Shown here piece by piece: positions 1 through 8,913 of a DNA stretch of 64,000 nucleotides (position 1 is its first letter; each line of letters opens with the position of its first letter). The position numbers and the translations under genes were made by a program. The notes beneath the pieces were generated by a model. The model was not told the origin of the DNA, searched no databases, and worked only from the letters and a program-made list of their open reading frames with translations. The stretch comes from Geminicoccaceae bacterium (GTDB taxonomy: Bacteria; Pseudomonadota; Alphaproteobacteria; Geminicoccales; Geminicoccaceae): the NCBI GenBank assembly GCA_020638495.1, contig JACKIN010000005.1:1-64000 (forward strand), written 5' to 3'.

Positions 1-505
1 AGAGCGGCGAGAGCCCGGCCGTCGGCTCGTCGACCAGGAGGAGCTTCGGGTCGAGCATGAGGGCCCGGCCCATCGCCACCATCTGCCGCTGCCCGCCGGA
101 GAGGGTGCCGGCCGCCTGCCGCCGCTTCTCGCGCAAAGGCGGGAAGAGCTCGTAGACGCGCTCGCGCTGCGGGCGGATGTCGTCCCTGCGGAGATATGCC
201 CCCATGTCGAGGTTCTCCTCGACGGTCAGGGTCGGAAAGACGTTCTCGGTCTGCGGCACGAAGGAGATGCCGGCCTCGACGATCTGGTCGGGCCGGCGGC
301 CGGTGAGGTCACGGTCGGCGAAGACGATGCTGCCGCCACGGATCCTGACCAGCCCGAAGACGGCCTTGAGCGCCGTCGACTTGCCGGCGCCATTGGGGCC
401 GACGATCACCACGATCTGGCCCGGCTCCACGGCGAGCGAGACACCGTGCAGGATGTCGACGTCGCCGTAGCCGCCCCTGAGCCCGGTCACGGCGAGCAGG
501 CTCAA
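1..505 (-). CDS. livF: Branched-chain amino-acid-type ABC transporter ATP-binding protein LivF (partial, C-terminus outside window)
   Basis: Second ATPase of a LivFGHMJ/Urt-type importer, which energises solute uptake at the inner membrane. Visible are Walker A GPNGAGKS, the signature LSGGQRQMVAMGRAL and Walker B LLLVDEPTAGLSP, followed by the window edge, so roughly the last 60-70 residues are missing. Translation appears to start at a TTG (503-505) that overlaps the livG stop TGA (502-504), a coupled arrangement usual for livG-livF. The substrate cannot be told from the ATPases; amino acids, urea or short amides are all possible because the permeases and binding protein are not in view. Confidence 0.9.
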   Translation of the reverse strand, partial: MSLLAVTGLRGGYGDVDILHGVSLAVEPGQIVVIVGPNGAGKSTALKAVFGLVRIRGGSIVFADRDLTGRRPDQIVEAGISFVPQTENVFPTLTVEENLDMGAYLRRDDIRPQRERVYELFPPLREKRRQAAGTLSGGQRQMVAMGRALMLDPKLLLVDEPTAGLSPL

Positions 506-1299
506 GCGGCTTCTCCCGCAGCACCGAGATAGGCCTCCAGCACCCGGGGATCGCGCCGCACCTCGGCCATCGTGCCAGCGCAGAGCACCCGGCCCTCGGC
601 CATGCAGATCACCGGGTCGCAGAGCTCGGCGATGAAGCCCATGTCGTGCTCGATGATGCAGAAGGTGTAGCCGCGCTCCTCGTTCAGCGTGCGGATGGCA
701 TGGGCGATCTCGGCGAGCAGCGTGCGGTTGACGCCGGCCCCGGGCTCGTCGAGCAGCACCAGCGTCGCCTTGGTCATCATCGTCCGACCGAGCTCGAGCA
801 GCTTCTTCTGCCCGCCCGAGACGTCGCTCGCGAGCTTGTCCCTGAGATGCGACATCTTGAGGAAGTCGAGCACGTCGAGCGCCTTGCGGCGGATCGCCGT
901 CTCCTCGTCGCGCACCCGGCCCCAGCCGAGCCAGGCGCCCCAGAGCCGCTCGCCGCTCTGACCGGGCGGCACCAGCATCAGGTTCTCGAGGCAGGTCATC
1001 CGGCCGAACTCGTGCGGAATCTGGAAGGTGCGGACGATGCCCTTGTGGAAGAGCCGGTGCGCCGGCAGGCCGGTGACGTCCTCGCCCTGGAAATGAATGC
1101 CGCCGGCCGTCGGCGGGAAGGCGCCGGCGATCATGTTGAAGAGCGTGGTCTTGCCGGCGCCGTTCGGCCCGATCAGCCCGGTGATGCTGCCACGGACGAG
1201 GCCGAAGGTGCAGCCCTGGACGGCGCGCACGCCGCCGAACGTCTTGTAGACGTCGACGATGTCGAGAAGGTTCTCGCCGGCCTTGCCGCCTGCCGCCAT
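502..1299 (-). CDS. livG: Branched-chain amino-acid-type ABC transporter ATP-binding protein LivG
   Basis: First ATPase of the Liv-type importer, partner of the livF product. The 265-residue protein starts at the ATG of MAAGGKAGENLL; the open frame extends further upstream, but the ABC fold begins right after this start with DIVDVYKTFGG. Walker A is GPNGAGKTT, the signature is VSGGQKKLLELGRTM and Walker B is LVLLDEPGAGV. The C-terminal EAYLGAAGEA is the usual LivG ending (EAYLG). It is the first gene of the visible operon on this strand and is translationally coupled to livF. Confidence 0.92.
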   Translation of the reverse strand: MAAGGKAGENLLDIVDVYKTFGGVRAVQGCTFGLVRGSITGLIGPNGAGKTTLFNMIAGAFPPTAGGIHFQGEDVTGLPAHRLFHKGIVRTFQIPHEFGRMTCLENLMLVPPGQSGERLWGAWLGWGRVRDEETAIRRKALDVLDFLKMSHLRDKLASDVSGGQKKLLELGRTMMTKATLVLLDEPGAGVNRTLLAEIAHAIRTLNEERGYTFCIIEHDMGFIAELCDPVICMAEGRVLCAGTMAEVRRDPRVLEAYLGAAGEAA

Positions 1300-1393
1300 G
1301 CCCGCCCACCATTGATGCCCCGCCCGAAAAGCGACGGGATACCGGCGTTTAGCGGCGATCCACCCCTGTCGCAAGCCGGGGCGGGCGATCGGC

Positions 1394-1621
1394 CTACACG
1401 ATGGTGCCGCCGCCGTGGCGTGGCGTGGGTGCCGGAGCCGCCCCGCGGGACAGCCGGTAAGCCAGCTTCTGGCGCGCCAGAAGCTCGATGGCGCGATGGT
1501 CGGCGGTCAGCGGCGCCTGGAACACGACCTCGACGAGGCTCGAAGGATCGATCGCGGAAACGCGCTGGACCGAGCCCAGCCTGGTGATCTCGAGCAGAAT
1601 CTCGTCGGGAGCCGGCCGCAT
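1394..1621 (-). CDS. DUF6898 family small protein
   Basis: A 75-residue protein beginning MRPAPDEILLEITRLG. The EILLE...G..VRVSAID core followed by a basic LARQKLAYRLSR segment fits the DUF6898 family, small cytoplasmic alphaproteobacterial proteins of unknown function. An in-frame ATG 18 nt upstream (MRYIRP) is a possible alternative start. It lies upstream of livG on the same strand with a 94-nt gap and is divergent from the RND adaptor gene. Family assignment is by recalled pattern and no function is proposed. Confidence 0.65.
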   Translation of the reverse strand: MRPAPDEILLEITRLGSVQRVSAIDPSSLVEVVFQAPLTADHRAIELLARQKLAYRLSRGAAPAPTPRHGGGTIV

Positions 1622-1776
1622 CGGTCGAATATACCGCATCGGGTCCGCTGCGCGATAGGCCCGCTGCGCGATTGCCCATCGACAGTTGCCCCCTGCAGCA
1701 CTAAGTGATCCGAGGGACATATATCGGATCGATAGAGGTGGCCGCGCCGGCATGGTCGGCGAGGGGGGTGCGGGTG

Positions 1777-2967
1777 ATGCAGGATGTCGGGTCGGGACTT
1801 GTCGGCAGGGTGCTTCGTCGGGCGCTGGCGCTTGGGCTGATGCTCGGCCTCGCCGGCGGCACGGCCTCGGCCCAGCAGGGCCAGCAGGGCCAGCAGGCGG
1901 CGATGGTGCAGGTCGACGCGGTGATCACCGAGCCACTGGTGCAGACCGTGCCGGTGCTGGGGCGGATCGTCACCCGCCAGGAAGGCCCGGTCGCATCCCG
2001 GGTCGAGGGGCCGGTGGCCGAGATCGGGGTCGCGGTCGGCGACCGCCTCGCCACGGGTGATCTCATCGCCGTGCTCGACAGGAAGCGGCTGCAGCTCGAT
2101 TCGGCCCTCGCCGCCGCCGAGCTCGCCGCCACCGAGGCCGACCTCGCGGCCGCCCGCCGCGAGGTGGAGCTGCTCGAGCAGGAGCGCGACCGGCTGGTGG
2201 CGCTGCAGGGCTCGGCCGCCTTCTCGCGTGCCCGGCTCGACGACAAGATCAAGGAGGTCCATGTCGCCCAGAGCCGGATCGAGGCCGCCGCGGCGCGCCT
2301 CGAGCAGGCCCGGGTCACGCTCGACTACCGCAATGCCGATCTGGCGGATGCCGAGATCCGCGCACCCTATCCGAGCGTGGTGGTCCAGAAGCACGTCAGC
2401 GCCGGTGCGCATGTGCGGGTCGGCGACCCGGTGGTGACCCTGGTCGACGACAGCGCCCTCGAGGTCGAGGCCGACGTGCCGGCGGAGCGGCTCTTCGAGC
2501 TGGAGCCCGGCACGCCCATCGCCTTCTCGATCGCTGGCGCCGGCCACGCCGGCGGGCGGCACGACGCGGTGCTCCGGGCGATCGTGCCCATGGAGAACCC
2601 GCTCACCCGCACCCGGGCCGTGCGCTTCACCTCGGTGAACGGCGGGCTCGAGGCCGCCCGGGCCATCGGCCAGAGCGTCACCGTGGACATCCCGGTGGGG
2701 GCGCCCCGCGATGTGGTCAGCGTCCACAAGGACGCCGTGACGATCAATCTCGGCACACGGCAGGTCTACGTGGTCGGCGACGACGACGTGGTACAGCCGC
2801 GAGCGGTAGTGCTCGGTGCCGCCATCGGCAACCGCTTCGAGGTGCTGGAAGGCCTGGCCCCGGGTGACCTGGTCGTCACGCGCGGCAACGAGCGCCTGCG
2901 CCCCGGCCAGACGGTCGCGTACGGGTCGCCGGCGAACGGCGATGCCGGCAAGGACCAGAAGGGCTAG
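1777..2967 (+). CDS. RND efflux periplasmic adaptor (membrane fusion protein)
   Basis: A 396-residue HlyD/AcrA-type adaptor that links an inner-membrane RND pump to an outer-membrane channel. The ATG at 1777 is chosen because a purine-rich GAGGGGG lies 9 nt upstream and it directly precedes a signal peptide (LALGLMLGLAGGTASAQQ). Next come the lipoyl half-domains (VASRVEGPVAEIGVAVGDRLATG...), an Ala/Glu-rich alpha hairpin at about residues 85-160 (LAAAELAATEADLAAARREVE), a beta-barrel and a membrane-proximal domain ending GLAPGDLVVTRGNERLRPGQ. The permease gene follows after 5 nt, so the two form an operon. No outer-membrane partner is adjacent; a TolC-family gene lies at 59.6 kb. Confidence 0.9.
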   Translation: MQDVGSGLVGRVLRRALALGLMLGLAGGTASAQQGQQGQQAAMVQVDAVITEPLVQTVPVLGRIVTRQEGPVASRVEGPVAEIGVAVGDRLATGDLIAVLDRKRLQLDSALAAAELAATEADLAAARREVELLEQERDRLVALQGSAAFSRARLDDKIKEVHVAQSRIEAAAARLEQARVTLDYRNADLADAEIRAPYPSVVVQKHVSAGAHVRVGDPVVTLVDDSALEVEADVPAERLFELEPGTPIAFSIAGAGHAGGRHDAVLRAIVPMENPLTRTRAVRFTSVNGGLEAARAIGQSVTVDIPVGAPRDVVSVHKDAVTINLGTRQVYVVGDDDVVQPRAVVLGAAIGNRFEVLEGLAPGDLVVTRGNERLRPGQTVAYGSPANGDAGKDQKG

Positions 2968-2972
2968 CCGGG

Positions 2973-5900
2973 TTGAACCTGATCCGCCTCGCCATCGACC
3001 GCCCGATCGCGGTCATCGCGGCCGTGCTCATGGCCGTGATGTTCGGCTACGTGGCCCTCACCACCATCCCGATCCAGCTCGCCCCGGACGTGGTGAAGCC
3101 GGTGATCTCGATCACCACGAGCTGGCCGGGCGCGGCGCCGGCCGAGGTCGAGCGCGAGATCGTCAACGAGCAGGAGGAGGTCTTCAAGGGCCTCGAGGGG
3201 CTGGAGCGGATCGAGAGCAAGTCCGAGGACGGCCAGGCGACCATCACCCTCGAGTTCAGCCTCGACACCGACATGGACCGCGCCCTGCTGCTCGTCGCCA
3301 ACCGGCTGCAGCGGGTGCCGAGCTACCCGGCCGAGGCCGACGAGCCTTCGATCTCGACCTCGAGCGACGACGACAGCGCCATCGCCTGGTTCGTGATGAC
3401 CCGGGTCGAGGGCAACGACCGGCCGATCGAGAGCTTCGGCCCCTACGCCGAGGACACCTTCCAGGATCGCCTGCAGCGGGTGGCGGGCGTCGCCCGGGTG
3501 GACGTCTTCGGCGGGGCGGAGCGCGAGCTGCAGGTCATCGTCCGGCCGGAGAACCTCGCCCGCTACGGGCTCACCGTGCCCGACGTCGTCGACACGCTGA
3601 GAAGCGCCGGCATCTCGCTCAGCGCCGGCGACGTGGCCGAGGGCAAGCGCCGCTACGTGGTCCGCACCGAGGGCGAGCTCACCACGCCGGAGGCGGTCGA
3701 GACGGTGGTGCTGCGGTCGATCGCGGACCCGCTGACCGGCCGCCTCGCGCGTATCACCGTGGCCGACATCGCGGAGGTCCGCTTCGGCTACAGCGAGACC
3801 GTGGCGACCATCCGTGTCCTCGGCGAGGAGGCGCTGGTCGGCCGGGCGATCCGCGAGACCGGCTCCAACGTCATCGAGACCATGAAGGGCATCCACGCCG
3901 CGGTCGAGGAGCTCAACGCCGGAGCCATGCCCAATGCCGGCCTGCAACTGCGGCAGGTCTACGACGAGACCGTCTACATCAACAGCTCGATCGACCTCGT
4001 CACCCAGAACATCTATGTCGGCGGCACGCTCGCCGCCCTCGTGCTCCTGCTCTTCCTGCGCTCGTTCGGCGCCACGCTGATCGTCTCGGTCGCCATTCCC
4101 GTCTCGGTCATCGCCAGCTTCGTCGCCATGGCCGCCATGGGGCGCTCGATCAACGTCGTCTCGCTCGCCGGCATCGCCTTTGCCGTCGGCATGGTGGTCG
4201 ACGCAGCGATCGTCGTGCTCGAGAACATCTATCGCCTGCGCCAGGAGGGCAAGTCGCCGGCCGAGGCTGCCTATCAGGGTGCCGCCCAGGTCTGGGGTGC
4301 GATCCTCGTCTCGGCGCTCACCACCGTCATGGTGTTCATCCCGATCCTCACCATGAAGCTCGAGGTCGGCCAGCTCTTCCGCGACATCGCGGTTGCCATC
4401 TCGGTCGCCGTGCTGCTCTCGCTGCTGGTCGCCATCACCCTCATCCCGGCCATGTCGAAGCGCCTGCTCGGCGGCGCCGACGGCAGCCTCGTCATGCGCC
4501 GCATCCCGGTGGTCGACGACCTCGCCGGTCTCTTCGTCCGGGCTGTCCTCTGGACGACCCGGCGCATCTGCGCCTCGGTGCCGCTCTCGCTCGCCGTCGT
4601 CGCCAGCGTGACCCTGGTCACCGGCTACCTCGCCTGGGCCAACCTGCCGAAGCTCGAATATCTGCCGCAGGGCAACCAGAACCTCGTCTTCGGCATCGTC
4701 CTGCCGCCGCCCGGCTACAATCTCGAGACGATGACGGACATCGCCACCGACATCGAGGGCGCGCTGCGCGGCCTCTGGGCCAGCGAGACCGGCCCCGAGC
4801 CCACCGCCGACGGCATCCCCAAGCTCGAGGAGTTCTTCTTCGTCGCCTTCCGCGGCAACATGTTCGTCGGCGGCAGCTCGGCCGACATGGAGCGCGCCGG
4901 GGCGCTGATCGGACCGCTGACAGCACCCGTCTTCCGCGAGCCGGGCACCTTCGGCTTCTTCAGCCAGCCCTCGATCTTCGGCGGCGGCATCGGCGGCGGG
5001 CGGACCATCGACTTCGACATCTCCGGCCCCGACCTCGAGACCGTGCTCGCCATCGCCCAGCGCGCCACCGGGATGATCGCCGGCCTCCTGCCGCGCGAGC
5101 AGGGCCACCAGTTCCGCCCCGACCCCGGCCTCGAGCTGGGTGCCCCCGAGGTCCGCCTGATCCCCGACCGCCTCAGGCTCGCCGATGCCGGCGTCTCGGC
5201 GCGCAACTTCGCGCTCAGCGTCGACGCCTTCAACGACGGCCTCAGGGTCGACGAGATCTCGGTCGACGGCGACCAGATCGACCTGACGCTCAAGGGCCCC
5301 GAGGGCAATGCCGAGCGCACCCAGGGCATCGACGCGCTGCCGATCGTCACCGCCGAGGGCCATATCCTGCCGGCCGGCTCGCTCGCCCGGATCGAGGTGA
5401 CGGCGGGGCCGACCGAGATCCGCCATGTCGAGCGGCAGCGCACGGTGACCCTGAAGGTCAGCCCCGCCCCCTCCCTGCCGCTCGAGGTGGCGCTCGACAT
5501 CCTGCAGAACGAGGTGGTGGCGCCGCTCGAGCAGCAGGGCCTGCCGCCCGGCGTGCAGCTCCGCCTCTCCGGCACCGCCGACCAGCTCACCCAGACCTTC
5601 GACGCCATGGTGCTCGACCTGGCGCTCGCCGTGGTCATCGTCTACCTGGTCATGGCGGTGCTCTTCGAGAGCTTCATCTACCCGCTCGTGATCCTCTTCT
5701 CCGTGCCGCTCGCCGCCGCCGGTGGCGTTGCCGGGCTCTTCGTCCTCAACCTCTACACCTTCCAGCCGCTCGACATGCTGACGCTGCTCGGCTTCGTCAT
5801 CCTCGTCGGCATCGTCGTCAACAACGCCATCCTCCTGGTCCACCAGACCCTCTTCGAGCTGCGCGAGCACGGCCGCGCACCGCTCGACGCGATTGCCGAG

Positions 5901-6161
5901 GCGGTGCGCAACCGGCTCCGCCCGATCTTCATGTCCACCATGACCTCGGTCATGGGCATGCTGCCGCTCGTCCTCTTCCCCGGCGCCGGCTCCGAGCTCT
6001 ATCGCGGCCTCGGCTCCGTCGTCGTCGGCGGCCTCTCGCTCTCGGCCGTGCTGACCCTCCTGCTCATCCCACCCTTGATGGCGCTGGTCCTGGTGCGCCA
6101 GCAGCGCCGGGCGGCGACGCCTGCGATGGTGAAGGGCGCTGCTGCGGCACCGGCCGAGTAG
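2973..6161 (+). CDS. RND efflux transporter permease
   Basis: A 1062-residue inner-membrane pump of the AcrB/HAE type, exporting small molecules with proton influx. It starts at a TTG (2973) giving MNLIRLAIDRPIAVIAAVLM, the standard RND N-terminus with the first membrane helix. Two large periplasmic loops alternate with two helix bundles (about residues 340-570 and 870-1040). In TM4 the motif GMVVDAAIVVLEN keeps one aspartate (D410). The TM10 motif reads GIVVNNAILLV, without the lysine found in AcrB, a pattern shared by many non-AcrB RND pumps and so not evidence of inactivation. Substrate is unknown. Confidence 0.92.
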   Translation: MNLIRLAIDRPIAVIAAVLMAVMFGYVALTTIPIQLAPDVVKPVISITTSWPGAAPAEVEREIVNEQEEVFKGLEGLERIESKSEDGQATITLEFSLDTDMDRALLLVANRLQRVPSYPAEADEPSISTSSDDDSAIAWFVMTRVEGNDRPIESFGPYAEDTFQDRLQRVAGVARVDVFGGAERELQVIVRPENLARYGLTVPDVVDTLRSAGISLSAGDVAEGKRRYVVRTEGELTTPEAVETVVLRSIADPLTGRLARITVADIAEVRFGYSETVATIRVLGEEALVGRAIRETGSNVIETMKGIHAAVEELNAGAMPNAGLQLRQVYDETVYINSSIDLVTQNIYVGGTLAALVLLLFLRSFGATLIVSVAIPVSVIASFVAMAAMGRSINVVSLAGIAFAVGMVVDAAIVVLENIYRLRQEGKSPAEAAYQGAAQVWGAILVSALTTVMVFIPILTMKLEVGQLFRDIAVAISVAVLLSLLVAITLIPAMSKRLLGGADGSLVMRRIPVVDDLAGLFVRAVLWTTRRICASVPLSLAVVASVTLVTGYLAWANLPKLEYLPQGNQNLVFGIVLPPPGYNLETMTDIATDIEGALRGLWASETGPEPTADGIPKLEEFFFVAFRGNMFVGGSSADMERAGALIGPLTAPVFREPGTFGFFSQPSIFGGGIGGGRTIDFDISGPDLETVLAIAQRATGMIAGLLPREQGHQFRPDPGLELGAPEVRLIPDRLRLADAGVSARNFALSVDAFNDGLRVDEISVDGDQIDLTLKGPEGNAERTQGIDALPIVTAEGHILPAGSLARIEVTAGPTEIRHVERQRTVTLKVSPAPSLPLEVALDILQNEVVAPLEQQGLPPGVQLRLSGTADQLTQTFDAMVLDLALAVVIVYLVMAVLFESFIYPLVILFSVPLAAAGGVAGLFVLNLYTFQPLDMLTLLGFVILVGIVVNNAILLVHQTLFELREHGRAPLDAIAEAVRNRLRPIFMSTMTSVMGMLPLVLFPGAGSELYRGLGSVVVGGLSLSAVLTLLLIPPLMALVLVRQQRRAATPAMVKGAAAAPAE

Positions 6162-6294
6162 GCAGCGTTAATGGCCCGGTGCGACTCCGGTATGCTGAAG
6201 CTTCGGTTAGCCAGCCGCGTTAACCCCGGGCCTTCCCGTCTGCCGTAATCTTCGAGCGCAGGTCGCCAGCCTGATGCCTCGAGGAGAGCAGATC

Positions 6295-7818
6295 ATGGTC
6301 GCCGCCGCCCAGCCGGCTCCCGCCCCGGTGCCCTCGCCGATCGACATTGCCGCGCCCGTCGCCAGGCCCGAAGGCGACGACCGCACACGGCTCGCCGCAG
6401 CTTCCGGCGAGGCGGGAACGGCCGCCGCGGCCAACCCGCTGCCGCTGGCCGTGGCCGAAGCGATGGTGCAGGAGGAGGCCGCGGCCGAGGCGACGCCACG
6501 CGGTGCCGACGCCCCGCCCGAGGCAGAGGCGGCACCCGAAGCGGCGGCAGCCGGCATCGAGACGACATCGCCGGCCGAGGCGGTCGAGCCCGGCGCCGGT
6601 CCGGCCAATGGCGGCACGCGGCCACCCGCTGGCGGTGGCGCCGGCTTCACGACCTACGACCAGGGCGATATCGGCGACGGGCTGGACCCGACGGGCGCCC
6701 TGGGGCCGACGGCGCTCGACCATGGGCTGGTCACCAACGTTCCGTTCTCGGGACACTACGGCAACGACGCATCCGGCCGGGGTGCGGGCGAGCCTGGCGG
6801 CGATTCCGGTGGCGACGGGGGCGGGGGCCCGGGCGATCCGCAGGCCAACCGCGCACCCGTGGCCTGCGACGACAGCTTCACGGCCGGCGAGAACCTGGTT
6901 CGCAAGATCGCGCTCGGCGACCTCCTCGCCAACGACCACGACCCGGATGGCGACCCGCTCAGCCTCGTCTCGGTGCAGGGCGCCGAAAACGGCACGGTGC
7001 GGCTGGGCGCCGACGGCTTTCTCTATTTCACGCCGACCCACGACTACAGCGGCGAGGCCGGCTTCAGCTACACCATCAGCGACGGCAAGGGCGGCCTCTC
7101 GACCGCCGAGGTCCGGCTCGACGTGCGCGCCAATACGGACCCGCATGCCACCGACGACAACGTCAACACCACCATGAACACGCTCAAGGTCATCGAGCCC
7201 TCGAACCTGGTCAACGACGATTTCGACGCCGATGGCGACGCGCTCCGCCTCGTCTCGGTGCAGAACGCGCAGCACGGCGAGGTCTGGATCGGCCAGGGCG
7301 GCAAGCTCTATTTCCAGCCCGACCAGGGCTTCGTCGGCGAGGCCGGCTTCAGCTACACGATCACCGATGATCGGGGCGGCATCGACACGGCACGCGTCGA
7401 TGTCCACGTCCACGAAAAGGGCTGGCAGAAGGGCGAGCCCGGCAACCATGCGCCGGTCGCCACCGACGACAACCTCACGGTCCGGATGGACACGCTCAAG
7501 GTCGTGCAGCAGTCCAACCTCACCGGCGACGACTTCGATGCCGACGGCGACGCGCTCCGCATCGTCTCGGTCCAGCGGGCCGAGAACGGCACGGTCTGGC
7601 TCGGCCAGGACGGCGAGCTCTATTTCCGCCCCGACGAGGGCTTCGTCGGCGAGGCGGGCTTCAGCTACACGATCGCCGACGACCGGGGCGGGCTGGACAC
7701 GGCGCGGGTGACCGTCCAGGTCGCGGCACCCGAGGGTGGCATGCCGGGGCCGGAGGGGTGCGGCTGCGGCGGCGAGCAGGTGGCCAATCTGGTCCCCCCG
7801 GCGGAGCATGTCGTCTGA
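6295..7818 (+). CDS. Tandem cadherin-like (Ig-like) repeat protein
   Basis: A 507-residue protein. The ATG at 6295 is preferred over one at 6274 because GAGGAG sits 8 nt upstream. Residues 1-184 are Ala/Pro/Glu/Gly-rich and look disordered. Three cadherin-like repeats follow at about 185, 280 and 384, each with an N-A-P-V-A-x-D-D type opening, a calcium-type D-x-D-G-D motif (DPDGDPL, DADGDAL, DADGDAL) and a GEAGFSYTI strand. The tail is unusual: PEGCGCGGEQV. No classical signal peptide, LPxTG, autotransporter barrel or RTX nonapeptide was seen, so the export route is unclear. Such repeats usually occur in surface or secreted adhesins; the function here is not known. Confidence 0.7.
   Translation: MVAAAQPAPAPVPSPIDIAAPVARPEGDDRTRLAAASGEAGTAAAANPLPLAVAEAMVQEEAAAEATPRGADAPPEAEAAPEAAAAGIETTSPAEAVEPGAGPANGGTRPPAGGGAGFTTYDQGDIGDGLDPTGALGPTALDHGLVTNVPFSGHYGNDASGRGAGEPGGDSGGDGGGGPGDPQANRAPVACDDSFTAGENLVRKIALGDLLANDHDPDGDPLSLVSVQGAENGTVRLGADGFLYFTPTHDYSGEAGFSYTISDGKGGLSTAEVRLDVRANTDPHATDDNVNTTMNTLKVIEPSNLVNDDFDADGDALRLVSVQNAQHGEVWIGQGGKLYFQPDQGFVGEAGFSYTITDDRGGIDTARVDVHVHEKGWQKGEPGNHAPVATDDNLTVRMDTLKVVQQSNLTGDDFDADGDALRIVSVQRAENGTVWLGQDGELYFRPDEGFVGEAGFSYTIADDRGGLDTARVTVQVAAPEGGMPGPEGCGCGGEQVANLVPPAEHVV
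6847..7728 (+). repeat. Three ~95-104-codon tandem repeats within the cadherin-like gene
   Basis: Units start near 6847, 7132 and 7444. Units 2 and 3 are the most alike: both contain TDDN, TLKV, SNL, DDFDADGDALR and VGEAGFSYTI at matching spacing, and many codons are identical. This suggests a fairly recent duplication of one unit, with unit 1 more diverged. Confidence 0.75.
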
Positions 7819-7917
7819 GACATTGGCGCGCGGGACGGCTCGCACGGGCCGTCTCGCCTCGCTTCCGATCGGCTGCTACCTTCCTCGCCATGCACTCCTG
7901 CGGCGCGAGGCCAGCCC

Positions 7918-8913
7918 GTGATCGAAACCCCCTATCTCCTCTTCCTCGGCGACGTCCCCGACCAGCTCGCCGCCAAGACCGCCCAGGGCGTCGTGCACTG
8001 GCGCCCGGAAGCCTGCGCCGGCCAGCTCCGCCTGCCGGGCTGCAAGGCCGATCTCGGCCTGCCCGAGCTCTCGATCGACGCCGGTGCCAAGGCTGGCGTG
8101 CGCACCTTCCTCGTCGGCGTCGCCAATGCCGGCGGCGTGCTGCCGCCGCACTGGGTCGCCAACATCGTCGAGGCGATCGAGGCCGGCATGGACGTCGCCT
8201 CCGGCCTGCACGTGCGCCTCGGCGACGTGCCGGAGATCGCTGACGCCGCCAGGCGGAAGGGCGCACGCCTGCACGATGTCCGCCACCCGACCCGCACCTT
8301 CGCGACGGGCAAGGGCACGAAGCGGGCCGGCAAGCGCATCCTCGCCGTCGGCACCGACTGCTCCTGCGGCAAGATGTACACGACGCTCGCCCTCGAGCGG
8401 GAGATGCGGGAGCGCGGCATGCAGGCCGACTTCCGCGCCACCGGCCAGACCGGCATCCTGATCACCGGCGAGGGGGTCTCGATCGACGCCGTCGTCGCCG
8501 ACTTCATCTCGGGTGCCGTCGAGTGGCTCTGCCCGGCCAACGACCCCGATCACTGGGACCTCGTCGAGGGCCAGGGCTCCCTCTTCCACCCTTCCTTCGC
8601 CGGCGTCAGCCTCGGCCTGCTGCACGGTGCGCAGCCCGATCTCCTGGTCCTCTGCCACGAGCCGACCCGCACCCACATGCGCGGCCTGCCGCACCAGAAG
8701 CTGCCGGGCCTGAAGGAATGCCTCGAGCGCAACCTCGAGGCCGCCCGGCTGACCAATCCCGATGTCCAGGCCCTCGGCGTCAGCATCAACACGGCAGCGC
8801 TCAACGAGGCCGCCGCGCGCGACTACATGGCCGAGGTCGAGCAGCAGCTCGGCCTGCCCACGGTCGACGCCTTCCGCACCGGCGTCGCCCGGCTGGTGGA
8901 CGCCCTGTCGTGA
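7918..8913 (+). CDS. dgcN: DUF1611 family N-acetyltransferase, DgcN-like
   Basis: A 331-residue DUF1611 protein starting at GTG 7918. It contains a P-loop-like GTDCSCGKMYTTLAL at about residue 144-158 and the family motifs GQTGILITGEGVSIDAVVADF and HEPTRTHMRGLPHQKLP. Members adjacent to an enolase-superfamily epimerase have been described as DgcN, which acetylates D-glutamate in a D-glutamate catabolic route. The next gene is exactly such an epimerase and overlaps by 4 nt (GTGA), supporting that role by context. Known from family: DUF1611 and its pairing. Inferred: D-glutamate as substrate. Confidence 0.75.
   Translation: MIETPYLLFLGDVPDQLAAKTAQGVVHWRPEACAGQLRLPGCKADLGLPELSIDAGAKAGVRTFLVGVANAGGVLPPHWVANIVEAIEAGMDVASGLHVRLGDVPEIADAARRKGARLHDVRHPTRTFATGKGTKRAGKRILAVGTDCSCGKMYTTLALEREMRERGMQADFRATGQTGILITGEGVSIDAVVADFISGAVEWLCPANDPDHWDLVEGQGSLFHPSFAGVSLGLLHGAQPDLLVLCHEPTRTHMRGLPHQKLPGLKECLERNLEAARLTNPDVQALGVSINTAALNEAAARDYMAEVEQQLGLPTVDAFRTGVARLVDALS

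Noticed and set aside
5790..5850. Loss of the AcrB-type lysine in the RND permease (GIVVNNAILLV) as evidence of inactivation.
   Set aside because: The same pattern is usual in many functional non-AcrB RND pumps, and the TM4 aspartate is kept.
2816..6223. Very long alternative frames across the RND permease, on both strands (for example 2964-5870 minus).
   Set aside because: Products are Arg/Pro- or Asp/Glu/His-rich with no domain signal; they mirror the GC-biased codons of the true 1062-residue permease.
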